Below, piece after piece: positions 23,871 to 32,510 of a DNA stretch of 36,378 nt; position 1 is the first letter of the stretch, and the number at the start of each line of letters is the position of its first letter. A program made the position numbers and the translations under genes. The stretch covers positions 1-36,378 of the forward strand of contig CAYNOZ010000006.1 in the NCBI GenBank assembly GCA_964398955.1, in the 5' to 3' direction. This DNA is from CAYNOZ01 sp964398955. GTDB taxonomy: Archaea; Methanobacteriota_B; Thermococci; Thermococcales; CAYNOZ01. The notes under the pieces were generated by a model. That model did not search any database. It saw only the letters and a list, made by a program, of their open reading frames with translations, and was not told the origin of the DNA.

Positions 23871-24515
23871 ATGAGTTTGTTGTCGGACGATGATAAAGAA
23901 GAAGTCAAAGAAATATTATCAGATATGACAGACACTGTAACTGTCCATATCTTCACAGATGACGATTGCCAATACTGTGACGAAACAATAGGGCTAAATG
24001 AAGAACTACTAGAACTAACTGACAAAATAGATCTGCAGAAACATGATCTCAATAACGGAATATCAGAAGAACTTGGAGCAAACGATTACAAAGGAGCACC
24101 AGTAATAGTCATGCAAAATGAAGGAATCGGAGGAGTAAGATACTTCGGAATCCCATCAGGACAAGAATTCCAATCATACCTACAGGACCTAATAGCAGTA
24201 TCAAACAGAGAAACAGATCTAGACGAAAAAATAAAAGAAGACGTCAAAGAAATCGATCAAGAAGTAAACATAAAAGTATTCGTAACACCATCATGCCCAT
24301 ACTGCCCAAGAGCAGTTCTAACAGCGCACAAATTCGCCATCGAAAACGAAAATATAACTGCAGACATGATAGAAGCACAAGAATTCATGGAAGTATCACA
24401 AGAATACGGCGTAGGATCAGTACCACAAATAAACATAAACGGTAAAGAGAATGAATTCACTGGAGCACTTCCAGCAGATGAATTCCTAGACAAAATATTC
24501 CAAGCCCTACAATAA
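23871..24515 (+). CDS. pdo: Protein disulfide oxidoreductase (double thioredoxin-fold, glutaredoxin-like)
   Basis: 214 residues from ATG 23871 (MSLLSDDDKEEVKEIL, matching the N-terminus of Pyrococcus Pdo); an upstream TTG at 23844 is possible but the GAGGT site at 23856-23860 suits the ATG. Two thioredoxin folds follow each other, each with an active site: CQYC (33-36) and CPYC (142-145). These are the same motifs in the same order as in P. furiosus Pdo. Cis-Pro loops GAPVIV (about 76-81) and SVPQI are present. Pdo handles disulfide exchange and, in Thermococcales, passes electrons from thioredoxin reductase to SurR. It is divergent from mbx across a 169-base intergenic region. The lack of a signal peptide indicates a cytoplasmic enzyme. 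Confidence 0.93.
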   Translation: MSLLSDDDKEEVKEILSDMTDTVTVHIFTDDDCQYCDETIGLNEELLELTDKIDLQKHDLNNGISEELGANDYKGAPVIVMQNEGIGGVRYFGIPSGQEFQSYLQDLIAVSNRETDLDEKIKEDVKEIDQEVNIKVFVTPSCPYCPRAVLTAHKFAIENENITADMIEAQEFMEVSQEYGVGSVPQININGKENEFTGALPADEFLDKIFQALQ

Positions 24516-24527
24516 AATAAATTTCCA

Positions 24528-24550
24528 TAATTCTTTTTTTAACTAAATTT
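24528..24550 (+). terminator. T-tract terminator after pdo
   Basis: A run ending in CTTTTTTT (24532-24539) follows the pdo stop by about 15 bases, in the short space before the convergent small membrane protein gene. Archaeal transcription commonly ends at such T-runs. Confidence 0.4.
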
Positions 24551-24766
24551 TCATTCTCTGTACTCTAAATAAGCTAATCCAAGAACTATAACTATTGATA
24601 GTAAATAGAAAGGAATTTTTGAAGGCAAGCTAAGTCCTCTATGCCATTTATACATTAGATAGTTCTTATAGAATAGTTCTTTTAGGAATATTAATACTAT
24701 TAGCCCTATTACAACATCTTCTATTATTCTTTTTGTTGAGTATTCCTTGATATTTTCTTTCAGCAT
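24551..24766 (-). CDS. Small two-helix membrane protein, unknown function
   Basis: 71 residues from ATG 24764-24766 (GTGAT site upstream; a GTG at 24775 is the alternative). There are two hydrophobic segments: residues about 18-31 (IEDVVIGLIVLIFL) and about 54-66 (FYLLSIVIVLGLAYL), joined by a Lys/Tyr/Trp-rich loop (KNYLMYKWHRG). It lies 33 bases after cysS on the same strand and is probably co-transcribed with it. I do not recognise the family. Confidence 0.6.
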   Translation of the reverse strand: MLKENIKEYSTKRIIEDVVIGLIVLIFLKELFYKNYLMYKWHRGLSLPSKIPFYLLSIVIVLGLAYLEYRE

Positions 24767-24798
24767 TGGGATCACTTTAAAGTAAATAATAATTTTTA

Positions 24799-26223
24799 TT
24801 AGTTTTTAAGTTTCCATTTTGTTTTGTCGCCTTTATCCTCTAATTTTATTCCTGTGATGGATAGTGCGTTTCTTAGTTTGTCTGATAGTTCGTATTCTTC
24901 TTTTTCTCTGAGTTCGTTTCTTACTTCGATGATTTTTTCCACCATTTCTTCGTTAATTTCTGCTTTTTCCTTTTTTAGTTCCAGATTTAGTCCTAGTACT
25001 TTCCCTAGTTCTTTTAATGTTTTTTTAGCTTCTTCTAAAATTTCTTTCTTATTATTTAAAGACTTGTTTATTTCTTTGGAGTAATTCACTAAAATATTAA
25101 CAGCTTTAGCAGTGTTCAAATCATCATCCATAGCTTCCTCAAACTTATTCCTATATTTCGCAGTGACTTCCGTTAAATCCTCCTCTTCACCACCCTCGGA
25201 TTCATCAACTAACCTAATAGTGTTATAAAGCCTGTCTAAATTATTTTGAGCATTTTCTAGAGCATCTTCATTGAAATCAATTTCCTTTCTATAGTGGGTG
25301 GTAGCGTAGAACATTCTCAGAACTTCTCCACTATATTTTTCGATCATCTCTCTAGCAGTGTAAAAATTGCCTTTACTCTTAGACATCTTCTCCCCGTCAA
25401 TAGTTACGAAATCAGAGTGTAGCCAGAACTGTGCCATGTCCTTCCCCGTAGCGGCCTTTGATTGAGCTCTTTCATTAGGGTGATGTGGGAAGATATGATC
25501 TTTACCGCCGCCATGAATATCGAATTCCTCTCCTAAGTACTTCATAGACATCGTAGAACATTCTAAATGCCACCCAGGATAGCCTTTACTCCAAGGTGAA
25601 TTCCATTTCATTATGTGACTTGGATCAGCATTAATCCATAAGGCGAAGTCATACTGATTCTTCTTATTAGGATCTTTACCAACTCTAGAACCTTCTTCTA
25701 ACTCATCTAGATCTATTCCACCCATTTTACCGTAATCATAATCCTCAGCATACTTTTTAACATCGAAATAAAGATTTCCATTACTTTCATAGGCATAACC
25801 GTTCTCAAGTATTTTCTTATTTAAATCAATCATTTCAGGAACATGACAGGTAGCACGAGGATTAATATGATGTCTTTTAATATTCAAAGCATCCATATCC
25901 TCATAATATCTCTTTATCTGATCCTCAACAAGGACCATAGGCTCCATACCCTTCTCATTAGCCCGTTTCTCAACCTTATCCTCTCCCTGATCAGCATCAT
26001 CGGTCAAGTGACCAACATCTGTAATATTCTGAATATGGAAAACATCGTAACCTTTCCACTCTAAATATCTCCTCAAAATATCCCAAACAGCGTAAGCCCT
26101 AGCATTACCAACATGCAAATCATCATAAATCGTTTGACCACAAGTGTAAATCTTAACTTGATCCTCTAAAGGTTCAAACTCTTCCTTCTCCCTTGTAAGA
26201 GTATTATATAATTTTAAAGTCAT
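24799..26223 (-). CDS. cysS: Cysteinyl-tRNA synthetase
   Basis: 474 residues from ATG 26221-26223, five bases after GGTGG; a GTG at 26232 overlaps that site. Class I signatures are present: the HIGH equivalent HVGN (in DDLHVGNARAYAVWDILRRY), YTCGQTIYD with a zinc Cys, WHLECSTMS with the next zinc Cys, HHPNERAQS, and KMSKSKGN. The C-terminal anticodon-binding part is Lys/Glu-rich. Presence of CysRS means charging of tRNA(Cys) does not depend on the SepRS/SepCysS route found in many methanogens. The following small membrane gene may be in the same transcript. Confidence 0.97.
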   Translation of the reverse strand: MTLKLYNTLTREKEEFEPLEDQVKIYTCGQTIYDDLHVGNARAYAVWDILRRYLEWKGYDVFHIQNITDVGHLTDDADQGEDKVEKRANEKGMEPMVLVEDQIKRYYEDMDALNIKRHHINPRATCHVPEMIDLNKKILENGYAYESNGNLYFDVKKYAEDYDYGKMGGIDLDELEEGSRVGKDPNKKNQYDFALWINADPSHIMKWNSPWSKGYPGWHLECSTMSMKYLGEEFDIHGGGKDHIFPHHPNERAQSKAATGKDMAQFWLHSDFVTIDGEKMSKSKGNFYTAREMIEKYSGEVLRMFYATTHYRKEIDFNEDALENAQNNLDRLYNTIRLVDESEGGEEEDLTEVTAKYRNKFEEAMDDDLNTAKAVNILVNYSKEINKSLNNKKEILEEAKKTLKELGKVLGLNLELKKEKAEINEEMVEKIIEVRNELREKEEYELSDKLRNALSITGIKLEDKGDKTKWKLKN

Positions 26224-26310
26224 ATAAACCACCTTCTCTCTTTTCTAAACTTCATCCATAATATAAATTTAACTTTTAATTATTATAATTTATCATTAGC
26301 TCATTTTTTC

Positions 26311-27495
26311 TTACAATTCATTTCTAAATGGTATAACTACGACTGAGAAAATCATTATTACAAATCCGAAAATTTTTAGAGAAAAAGCCACTGAACTAGA
26401 ATTTGCTAAATTGCTGAAAATAATAACTCCGATTGCTGCACCTATAGTGCTTAAGGATCCTCTTACACCCATAGCATAATCCCTATTCTCTTCAGTACTG
26501 TGAATAGCAATTGTATTAAACACAACAGGTAAATAAAGACCACCTCCAACCCCCCACAGAACAGATAACAGAACTATAATAGTTAAAAAACTCGTTGAAG
26601 AAATTAAGACAATAGCTAAACCTGTTACAGTAATACTCAATATCAAAGTAGTTGATACATTTAAATAATCAACAATTTCCTGACTCTGAGTCCTAACAAG
26701 AGTTGAAGATGTAACCCTCGCAGTTTGCAGCAAACCAATTAAGAAAGAACTTAACCCTAAATTAGATAGATAGATAGGGAGTAAAGAATTGGACATACCA
26801 ACAGTCATGAACATCATAAAAGAAATACCACTTGCCAACAAAACCTTCCTATTCTTAAATAAAAGCGAAAAAGATTCTTCATAAGAATTAATCAAACTCC
26901 TAAACAAATAAGAAAACGAATAAGAACCCTTCCTATCAACATAAATCCCATCTTCATCCATAGAAACATAGAAAAGAATAGATAAAAATATCATAACAAT
27001 AGAAACAACAAGAAACACTTCAAAAAGCCTGAACATACCCCAAGTGTCTCTAATAAAACCCCCTAAAGGAGCCCCAACCAAAAGACCAACACCTAACGAA
27101 AAAGTATACCACGGAAGAGACTCCTTAGAATCCTTAACCTTAGAAACATAAGAAGGAATAACAACCCAAGTAACAGACAAACCAACAGCCAACAAAACCT
27201 GACCAACCAAAAGCATAAACCAACTATCCATAGAAAACAAATAAAAAACAGATGAACCAAAAAGAGCTAAACCCTCAAAAACAACCACTATACCATAACC
27301 AACAAAATCAGCCAAAGAACCCACAGGAATCCTAACCACAGCCTCAGCACCATAATAAAAGAAAATCAAATACCCAACCAAACTCAAAGGCATACCAATC
27401 TCTCTACCATACAAAGGAATATAAGGCAAAATCATTAAAGAACTCATCGTAGACAAAGTAGCAAACAAAGTCAACACAAAAAACTGCCTTTTCAT
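26311..27495 (-). CDS. Major facilitator superfamily transporter (copy 1)
   Basis: 394 residues from ATG 27493-27495 (MKRQFFVLTL). About 12 hydrophobic helices in two halves are seen, split by a charged central loop near 190-210. The loop between helices 2 and 3 reads VRIPVGSLADFVGYG, the position of MFS motif A (GxLaDrxGrr), here lacking the Arg pair. The repeat in the second half reads ARVTSSTLVRTQSQEIVDYLN. The substrate cannot be inferred. It is strongly similar to the next gene (ILPYIPLYGREIGMPLSLVGYLIFFYYGAEA against ILPYIPVYGREVGMSVGLVGYLVFIYYGVEA, shown here as short homologous stretches), so the two arose by tandem duplication. Confidence 0.85.
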   Translation of the reverse strand: MKRQFFVLTLFATLSTMSSLMILPYIPLYGREIGMPLSLVGYLIFFYYGAEAVVRIPVGSLADFVGYGIVVVFEGLALFGSSVFYLFSMDSWFMLLVGQVLLAVGLSVTWVVIPSYVSKVKDSKESLPWYTFSLGVGLLVGAPLGGFIRDTWGMFRLFEVFLVVSIVMIFLSILFYVSMDEDGIYVDRKGSYSFSYLFRSLINSYEESFSLLFKNRKVLLASGISFMMFMTVGMSNSLLPIYLSNLGLSSFLIGLLQTARVTSSTLVRTQSQEIVDYLNVSTTLILSITVTGLAIVLISSTSFLTIIVLLSVLWGVGGGLYLPVVFNTIAIHSTEENRDYAMGVRGSLSTIGAAIGVIIFSNLANSSSVAFSLKIFGFVIMIFSVVVIPFRNEL

Positions 27496-27559
27496 CCTAA
27501 AGCACCAATACAAAACTAAACATCGAAATCAACCCTAAAAAAACAATCCCCTACAACCA

Positions 27560-28750
27560 TCACTCGTCGGAATTACTAACTTTCCAAGTTAAAAGTAAGA
27601 TCCCTGAACTCACTAAGACGAGTACACCTAAAGCTTCTAAAGAAATTCTCACTCCAAATTTATCAGCAATATTTGAAAAAACTAATACACCAATAGCAGA
27701 TCCTAAAGTCCCCATAGTACCTCTTAAACCCATAGCAAGTCCTCTTTCTTCAGGTTCAGTACATTTACCTATTAAATCGAACACTATCGGAAGATAAAGA
27801 CCTCCTCCTAGACCCCAAGTAACTGATAAAATACCTAGTATTATTCTGATTTCGGTTAATGGGATTAATACAATTGAAATTCCTGTAAGACCCATACCTA
27901 TTCCAAGTATTGTCATATCATCCGCATATCTAAGAATTTTATTTGTACCTAGTCTAATCCCTGTTGATGAACTAGTTCTCACTGATTGAAGAATACCTAT
28001 CTGCAAACCAATTAGCCCTATCTCATCAAGATACAGAGGAATAAGAGAAGCCCCCATAGCAAATATCATAAACATAATAAAAGAAACCATACTAGCAAGA
28101 AAAATTTTCTTCTTCTTAAGAAGAGGATAAGCTCTTTTAAAAGGGGTAATAATGTAAAATAAAATCTTAGAAACATTCAAACCATCTCTAACTTCAACAA
28201 TCTCAACCTCAGACTCCTCATCATTGAAAATATAAAACAAAATAGATATAACCACAATAACAACATTAATGAAGAAAAAAATCCAGAACAAAACAAACAT
28301 CCCCCAAGAATCCTTAATAAACCCACCAATAGGAGGACCAATCAACCAACCTAAACCAACAGAAAAAGTATACTTAGACACAGAATGCTCCATCTTAGTA
28401 ACAAAAGAAGGAATAGTAACCCAAGTAATCGAAATACCAACCCCAAAAAATAACTGAGCAACAAACAACAACTGACTAACCTCAGAAGAAAGCAAATAAG
28501 AAACACCAGCAAGTAACAAAGAAAACCCACCTACCAAAATAACCTTAGAATGGCCAATAACATCAGATAAAGACCCAACAGGAACCCTAGTCAAAGCCTC
28601 AACACCATAATAAATAAAAACCAAATAACCAACTAAACCAACAGACATACCAACCTCACGACCATAAACAGGAATATAAGGCAAAATCATACTAGCCCCT
28701 ATCGAAGAAACAGCAGCAAACGACGTAACAATCCAAAACAACTTCTTCAC
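27560..28750 (-). CDS. Major facilitator superfamily transporter (copy 2)
   Basis: 396 residues from GTG 28748-28750, chosen because GAGGTGG lies six bases upstream; the frame opens further (28837) but without a site. It has about 12 helices with the motif A region TRVPVGSLSDVIGHSKVI. The repeat in the second half reads VRTSSSTGIRLGTNKILRYADD. The topology and many residues match copy 1, with the same order on the same strand 64 bases apart. Sequence divergence is large enough that the copies may carry different substrates. The direction suggests one transcript reading copy 2 then copy 1. Confidence 0.85.
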   Translation of the reverse strand: MKKLFWIVTSFAAVSSIGASMILPYIPVYGREVGMSVGLVGYLVFIYYGVEALTRVPVGSLSDVIGHSKVILVGGFSLLLAGVSYLLSSEVSQLLFVAQLFFGVGISITWVTIPSFVTKMEHSVSKYTFSVGLGWLIGPPIGGFIKDSWGMFVLFWIFFFINVVIVVISILFYIFNDEESEVEIVEVRDGLNVSKILFYIITPFKRAYPLLKKKKIFLASMVSFIMFMIFAMGASLIPLYLDEIGLIGLQIGILQSVRTSSSTGIRLGTNKILRYADDMTILGIGMGLTGISIVLIPLTEIRIILGILSVTWGLGGGLYLPIVFDLIGKCTEPEERGLAMGLRGTMGTLGSAIGVLVFSNIADKFGVRISLEALGVLVLVSSGILLLTWKVSNSDE

Positions 28751-29093
28751 ATGAACCACCTCAACAGACCATAGAAAAAATTGAAATAAAATTCCTATTA
28801 AAAATTTTCCCAAAAACAAAAAAACAAAATTCTTCAATAAAATTTTTGAATAATCTTGTATTTTTTATTATATTAATAAATTCTATGGAGTTTCCAGATT
28901 CCAACAACACACATCGGATTTAAATATATTGAATGAGACTTGATTATATATGAAATTCAGTAAAGAATCTTGATAATTGATATTTGTTTAAATAGAATAA
29001 GGATTAGGTTCAAATACTGTAAAAATACTTAAAAATATATGATGTAGTTTGGTGAAGGAAAGTTTTCATAGAAAGGGGAAAGAGGTTGTTTTT
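28751..29093. other. Divergent intergenic region
   Basis: About 340 AT-rich bases between the MFS pair (-) and the unknown acidic protein (+). The likely plus-strand core promoter is the CTTAAAAATATATG run at 29028-29041, about 55 bases before the ATG. No tRNA or repeat is visible. Confidence 0.35.
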
Positions 29094-29459
29094 ATGAATG
29101 AAGAATCAGATTTTAACGTGGATATTCATGGATTAGGAAAAATACATGATCTAAGTAATTACCATGAGATAGTTGATTCAGAGGAAATTTGTGATTTAAA
29201 AATATATAAGGGGATAGTTCCTGATGATGAACCCGTTAAAGAGTTTAAAGTAGATTCCAAGATTAATATTGATAGGGATAGAGACGGCGAGATTAAAAAA
29301 GAGTTTAAAATAATAGGAAAATTAGTTAACAAACTAATAATCGAAAATGAAAACGGTAAAGGAGCGATTGGAATAATATTAATTCACAAAGTGATTATAA
29401 CACTAACAAACTCACCAAACGAACCATACATCGAAAATAATGAAGAAATAAAAGACTAG
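29094..29459 (+). CDS. Acidic protein of unknown function
   Basis: 121 residues from ATG 29094, preceded by GAGGTTG; TTG 29049 and GTG 29052 are upstream options. The protein is very rich in Asp, Glu, Ile and Lys with no Trp and one Cys. It contains SKINIDRDRDGEIKKEFKIIGK in the middle and a hydrophobic strand-like stretch KGAIGIILIHKVIITL near the C-terminus. It has no signal peptide. I do not recognise the family. It precedes the DUF1445 gene by about 90 bases on the same strand, with a separate promoter likely. Confidence 0.55.
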   Translation: MNEESDFNVDIHGLGKIHDLSNYHEIVDSEEICDLKIYKGIVPDDEPVKEFKVDSKINIDRDRDGEIKKEFKIIGKLVNKLIIENENGKGAIGIILIHKVIITLTNSPNEPYIENNEEIKD

Positions 29460-29551
29460 AAAAAAGTATCGAAATAATAAATTCAAAATTCTTCTTATTA
29501 ACTTTTAAAGAATTAGATTTTGGAATTAGAAGTTAAGTTAAGGGTGTCGTA

Positions 29552-30343
29552 ATGAGTGAATTTGAAAATTCTAATCCTGAAGAATTATGGTCTTTGTTTA
29601 GGGATAATGAGTTAACTAAACAGACTTCAGGAATGTGTGATGGATATACTCAGGCTAATTTAGTTGTTTTACCTAAAAAGGAAGCTTTTGATTTTATGGT
29701 ATTTGCTCAGAGAAATCCTAAGCCTGTTCCCGTTTTGGATGTTACTGAGCCAGGTGAGTTTGAACCTAAGTTTGTTGCTCCTGGTTCTGATCTGAGAACT
29801 GACCTTCCTAAGTATAGGATATATGAGAATGGTGAGTTGGTTGATGAGCCTTATGATATTTTAGATTATTGGGGCGATGATTTTGTTGGATTTTTGCTTG
29901 GTTGTAGCTTTACTTTTGAGAAGGCTCTGATCGATGCTTCGATACCGGTAAGACATCGGGAAGAAGATAAGAATGTTCCCATGTATATTACTAATAGGGA
30001 TACTACTTCTGGTGGCATTTTTAGTGGTCCTTTAGTAGTTACTATGAGACCTATACCTAGTGAGAAGGTTGTGAAGGCAGTTAAGGTTACTTCTAGATTT
30101 CCTAGGGTTCACGGTGCTCCCGTACACATTGGTGATCCATCTGAGATCGGTATTGAGGATTTAGATAGTCCTGATTATGGAGATTCTGTGAATGTTAAGG
30201 ATGGAGAGGTTCCGGTTTTCTGGGCATGCGGTGTTACTTCTCAGGCTGCAGCGCTGGAGGCTGAACCGGATCTTATGATAACCCATGCTCCGGGCCATAT
30301 GTTTATTACAAACAGGAAAGATGAAGAATATTCTGTTTTATGA
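29552..30343 (+). CDS. DUF1445 (UPF0317) putative hydro-lyase, D-glutamate cyclase-related
   Basis: 263 residues, the usual family length. The family landmarks are all present: GMCDGYTQANLVVLP, FAQRNPKPVPVLDVTEPG, GSDLRTDLPKYRIYENGELV, VGFLLGCSFTFEKALID, IPVRHREEDKNVPMY, SRFPRVHGAPVHIGDP, VFWACGVTSQAA and THAPGHMFITN. The family is annotated as a putative hydro-lyase and is related to the mammalian D-glutamate cyclase domain. In bacteria it is often near 5-oxoproline or amino acid uptake genes. Here it precedes a complete peptide ABC transporter, which fits a role in handling imported amino acids or peptide products. The latter is inference. Confidence 0.88.
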   Translation: MSEFENSNPEELWSLFRDNELTKQTSGMCDGYTQANLVVLPKKEAFDFMVFAQRNPKPVPVLDVTEPGEFEPKFVAPGSDLRTDLPKYRIYENGELVDEPYDILDYWGDDFVGFLLGCSFTFEKALIDASIPVRHREEDKNVPMYITNRDTTSGGIFSGPLVVTMRPIPSEKVVKAVKVTSRFPRVHGAPVHIGDPSEIGIEDLDSPDYGDSVNVKDGEVPVFWACGVTSQAAALEAEPDLMITHAPGHMFITNRKDEEYSVL

Positions 30344-30656
30344 TAATATTCCCTAAACTTTTTTTCATGAATCAAAAAATTTTAGATTACTAGGGCTGAG
30401 GTTCAGATAATTACCCTTCACTATTTTGATGTTTTAAATAAAATAGTAGATGTATTATACTTTTTATATTAATTCATTGATTTTTTTAATAATTTGTTGA
30501 ATAAATTTACTCATTTTATTTTAATATTAATTCCTACATTTTTGATATATATTATATTTTATTTTAATTATTAGATAACTTTTTCTATAATATCTATCGA
30601 TTTTATTTTTACCCAAATATTCGAATCCAACTAGAATTAGAATCGACAACCCAAAA
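30344..30656. other. AT-rich intergenic region before the opp locus
   Basis: About 310 bases with a T-run just after the DUF1445 stop (CTTTTTTTC, around 30359-30366), a probable terminator. The rest is nearly all A and T and contains no supportable gene or RNA. Confidence 0.4.
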
Positions 30657-30667
30657 GGTTTATAATG
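30649..30667 (+). promoter_or_regulatory. BRE/TATA promoter of oppA
   Basis: CCCAAAAGGTTTATAATG joins a purine-rich BRE-like part to TTTATAAT, the best core promoter in the window. It lies about 45 bases before the oppA ATG, giving a leader of about 20 bases that contains AGGTGA. Confidence 0.55.
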
Positions 30668-30708
30668 ATGTTATACTAGGTAAAATAAAAAAGTAGGTGA
30701 ATTCTCAA

Positions 30709-32373
30709 ATGAATAACAAATGGATGAAAATCGCTGCTATATTTGCAGTGTTAGTTTTAGCATTATCAGTAACCGCTGCCGGTTGTACTGGCAACGGAGA
30801 AACTGATGACGATGGAAATGGTAATGGAGAAACCGATCAAACGGACTCCGATAATGACGGAGTTCCAGACGCAGAGGACCAATTTCCAGGATACGACGAT
30901 TCAAAATTCAGTGATGGCACCCTTGTTTTAGGTCAGAAACAGGAACCAAGCAGATTACACCCAGTAGCTTACACAGACGTATATTCTGGTTATGTTTTGG
31001 ATCAGGTTTATGATCCTTTGATCAGAACTAATCCTAATGGTGTACCAAATGCGGATGGTAGAGCTATAGCCGAATCATTCAGTCAAAGTGAAGACGGTAA
31101 AACAGTAGTTATACAGCTTCAAGAAGGTATCAAATTCCATGATGGTGAAGAATTAACAGCTGAAGATGTTGTATTCTCAATCAGTAGCCAATTAAACACT
31201 TCACTATCCCCACCAAGAAAAGCAAACTTTGAATCAATAGACACAATCGAAGCAACTGGAGAATACGAAGTAACTATACAGTTATCAGAAGTCGATGTAG
31301 CATTTGTACAATTAGCACTTCCACAAGTATTTGTTGTACCTAAACATTATGTACAAGAAAACGGTTGGGAGTACCTAGTGAATAATCCAATGGGATCAGG
31401 ACCATACGAATTCGTAGAATATGAAACAGGTAGCCATATCAAACTTACTAGGAATGAAGATTATTGGAGACATCCAGCATACGTCAAAAACTTAGAGATG
31501 GCATTCTACCCAGAATCATCATCAGCAGTTATGGCACTACAGCAAGGACAAGTACATTACTTAGAACAAGTACCCCCCGACCAATGGAGACAACTAAAAC
31601 AAGTAGATTCAGTAACTACTAAATCATACGCTCAGTTTGTATGGCAAGCAGTATCCTTCAACCATAAAGCAGAACCATTTAACAATAAAAAAGTTAGACA
31701 AGCATTTGCATATGCTGTAAACATGTCAAAAGTAGTTGAAGGAGTTAGAGGAGCTGACTTAGTACAGGAACAAAGATCACCAGTACAACCAAGTAGTCCA
31801 GCTTACAACGAAGACCTTCCACAATATGAATACGATGTAGAAAAAGCAAAACAACTTCTAGAAGAAGCAGGTTACTCTGATGGAATTTCAGCAACCTTCT
31901 ACGTCCCATCAGGAGACACCAGACCAAAAGAAGTTGAAATAATGGCTAAATCTGCTGAAGCCGCAGGATTTGACTTCGAAATAAGATCAATGGAATGGGG
32001 TTCATACGAAGACGCAGTAAAAAGTGGAGAAGCTGACGTATTCTACTCAGGCTGGCTAGGATCAGTAGCACCTAAAGAAATGCTTAACCCATGGCACTCA
32101 AAAGCTGGTTGGAACTGGTACATAGGTTACTACGATAACCCTGAATTCGATGAAGCGTTTGAAGCAGCAAATACCGAACCAAATCCAGAAGAAAGAAACG
32201 AATTATACAAAGAAGCGCAAACCATAATGGTTGAAGACATGGCTAGCATGGTTACCTTCGTAGAAAAAACTAGAATGGCTCATCACAACTCAGTAATAAT
32301 TCCAGAAGATGCATGGAACCCATACATGGACCCACCTCTAATAAGAGCGTATGAATGGCAATTATCAGAATAA
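30709..32373 (+). CDS. oppA: Oligopeptide/dipeptide-binding lipoprotein of an ABC transporter
   Basis: 554 residues from ATG 30709 (AGGTGA site 9 bases upstream; a GTG at 30697 lies within the site). The signal peptide ends in a lipobox, SVTAAGC with Cys26, for lipid attachment outside the cell. A flexible Gly/Asn/Asp linker follows, containing a thrombospondin type 3-like calcium motif DSDNDGVPDAEDQFPG (about 46-60). The SBP family 5 fold begins at about residue 70: LVLGQKQEPSRLHPV, LQEGIKFHDGEELTAEDVVFSI, and NNKKVRQAFAYAVNMSKVV. It captures peptides and delivers them to the permease encoded downstream. The ligand cannot be read. The gene is separated from oppB by a probable terminator, so it is likely expressed more strongly. 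Confidence 0.93.
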   Translation: MNNKWMKIAAIFAVLVLALSVTAAGCTGNGETDDDGNGNGETDQTDSDNDGVPDAEDQFPGYDDSKFSDGTLVLGQKQEPSRLHPVAYTDVYSGYVLDQVYDPLIRTNPNGVPNADGRAIAESFSQSEDGKTVVIQLQEGIKFHDGEELTAEDVVFSISSQLNTSLSPPRKANFESIDTIEATGEYEVTIQLSEVDVAFVQLALPQVFVVPKHYVQENGWEYLVNNPMGSGPYEFVEYETGSHIKLTRNEDYWRHPAYVKNLEMAFYPESSSAVMALQQGQVHYLEQVPPDQWRQLKQVDSVTTKSYAQFVWQAVSFNHKAEPFNNKKVRQAFAYAVNMSKVVEGVRGADLVQEQRSPVQPSSPAYNEDLPQYEYDVEKAKQLLEEAGYSDGISATFYVPSGDTRPKEVEIMAKSAEAAGFDFEIRSMEWGSYEDAVKSGEADVFYSGWLGSVAPKEMLNPWHSKAGWNWYIGYYDNPEFDEAFEAANTEPNPEERNELYKEAQTIMVEDMASMVTFVEKTRMAHHNSVIIPEDAWNPYMDPPLIRAYEWQLSE

Positions 32374-32376
32374 TAA

Positions 32377-32412
32377 TTTATTTTTTCTTTTTAATTTTTA
32401 AATTTTCAATTT
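32377..32412 (+). terminator. T-rich terminator or attenuator after oppA
   Basis: Repeated T-runs (TTATTTTTTCTTTTTAATTT) directly after the oppA stop. Partial termination here would raise the amount of binding protein over permease. Confidence 0.4.
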
Positions 32413-32439
32413 CTCAAATTTCATGATCAAACCTTTTAA

Positions 32440-32475
32440 ATCTAATTTTTAAATATGTATATTATATATTAAATT
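32440..32475 (+). promoter_or_regulatory. Possible internal promoter for oppBCDF
   Basis: Overlapping TATA-like elements (TTTTTAAATATG and TATATTATATATT) lie 40-70 bases before the oppB ATG. The region is AT-rich throughout, so the exact core is uncertain. Confidence 0.35.
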
Positions 32476-32510
32476 AGCTAATATCAGATGACTACAATAA
32501 AAGTGGTACA

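Noticed and set aside
30649..30667. SurR site before oppA
   Set aside because: It resembles the pdo site (AACCCAAAAGGTTTATAA) but the half-sites are seven bases apart and the last AAC is missing; better read as BRE plus TATA.
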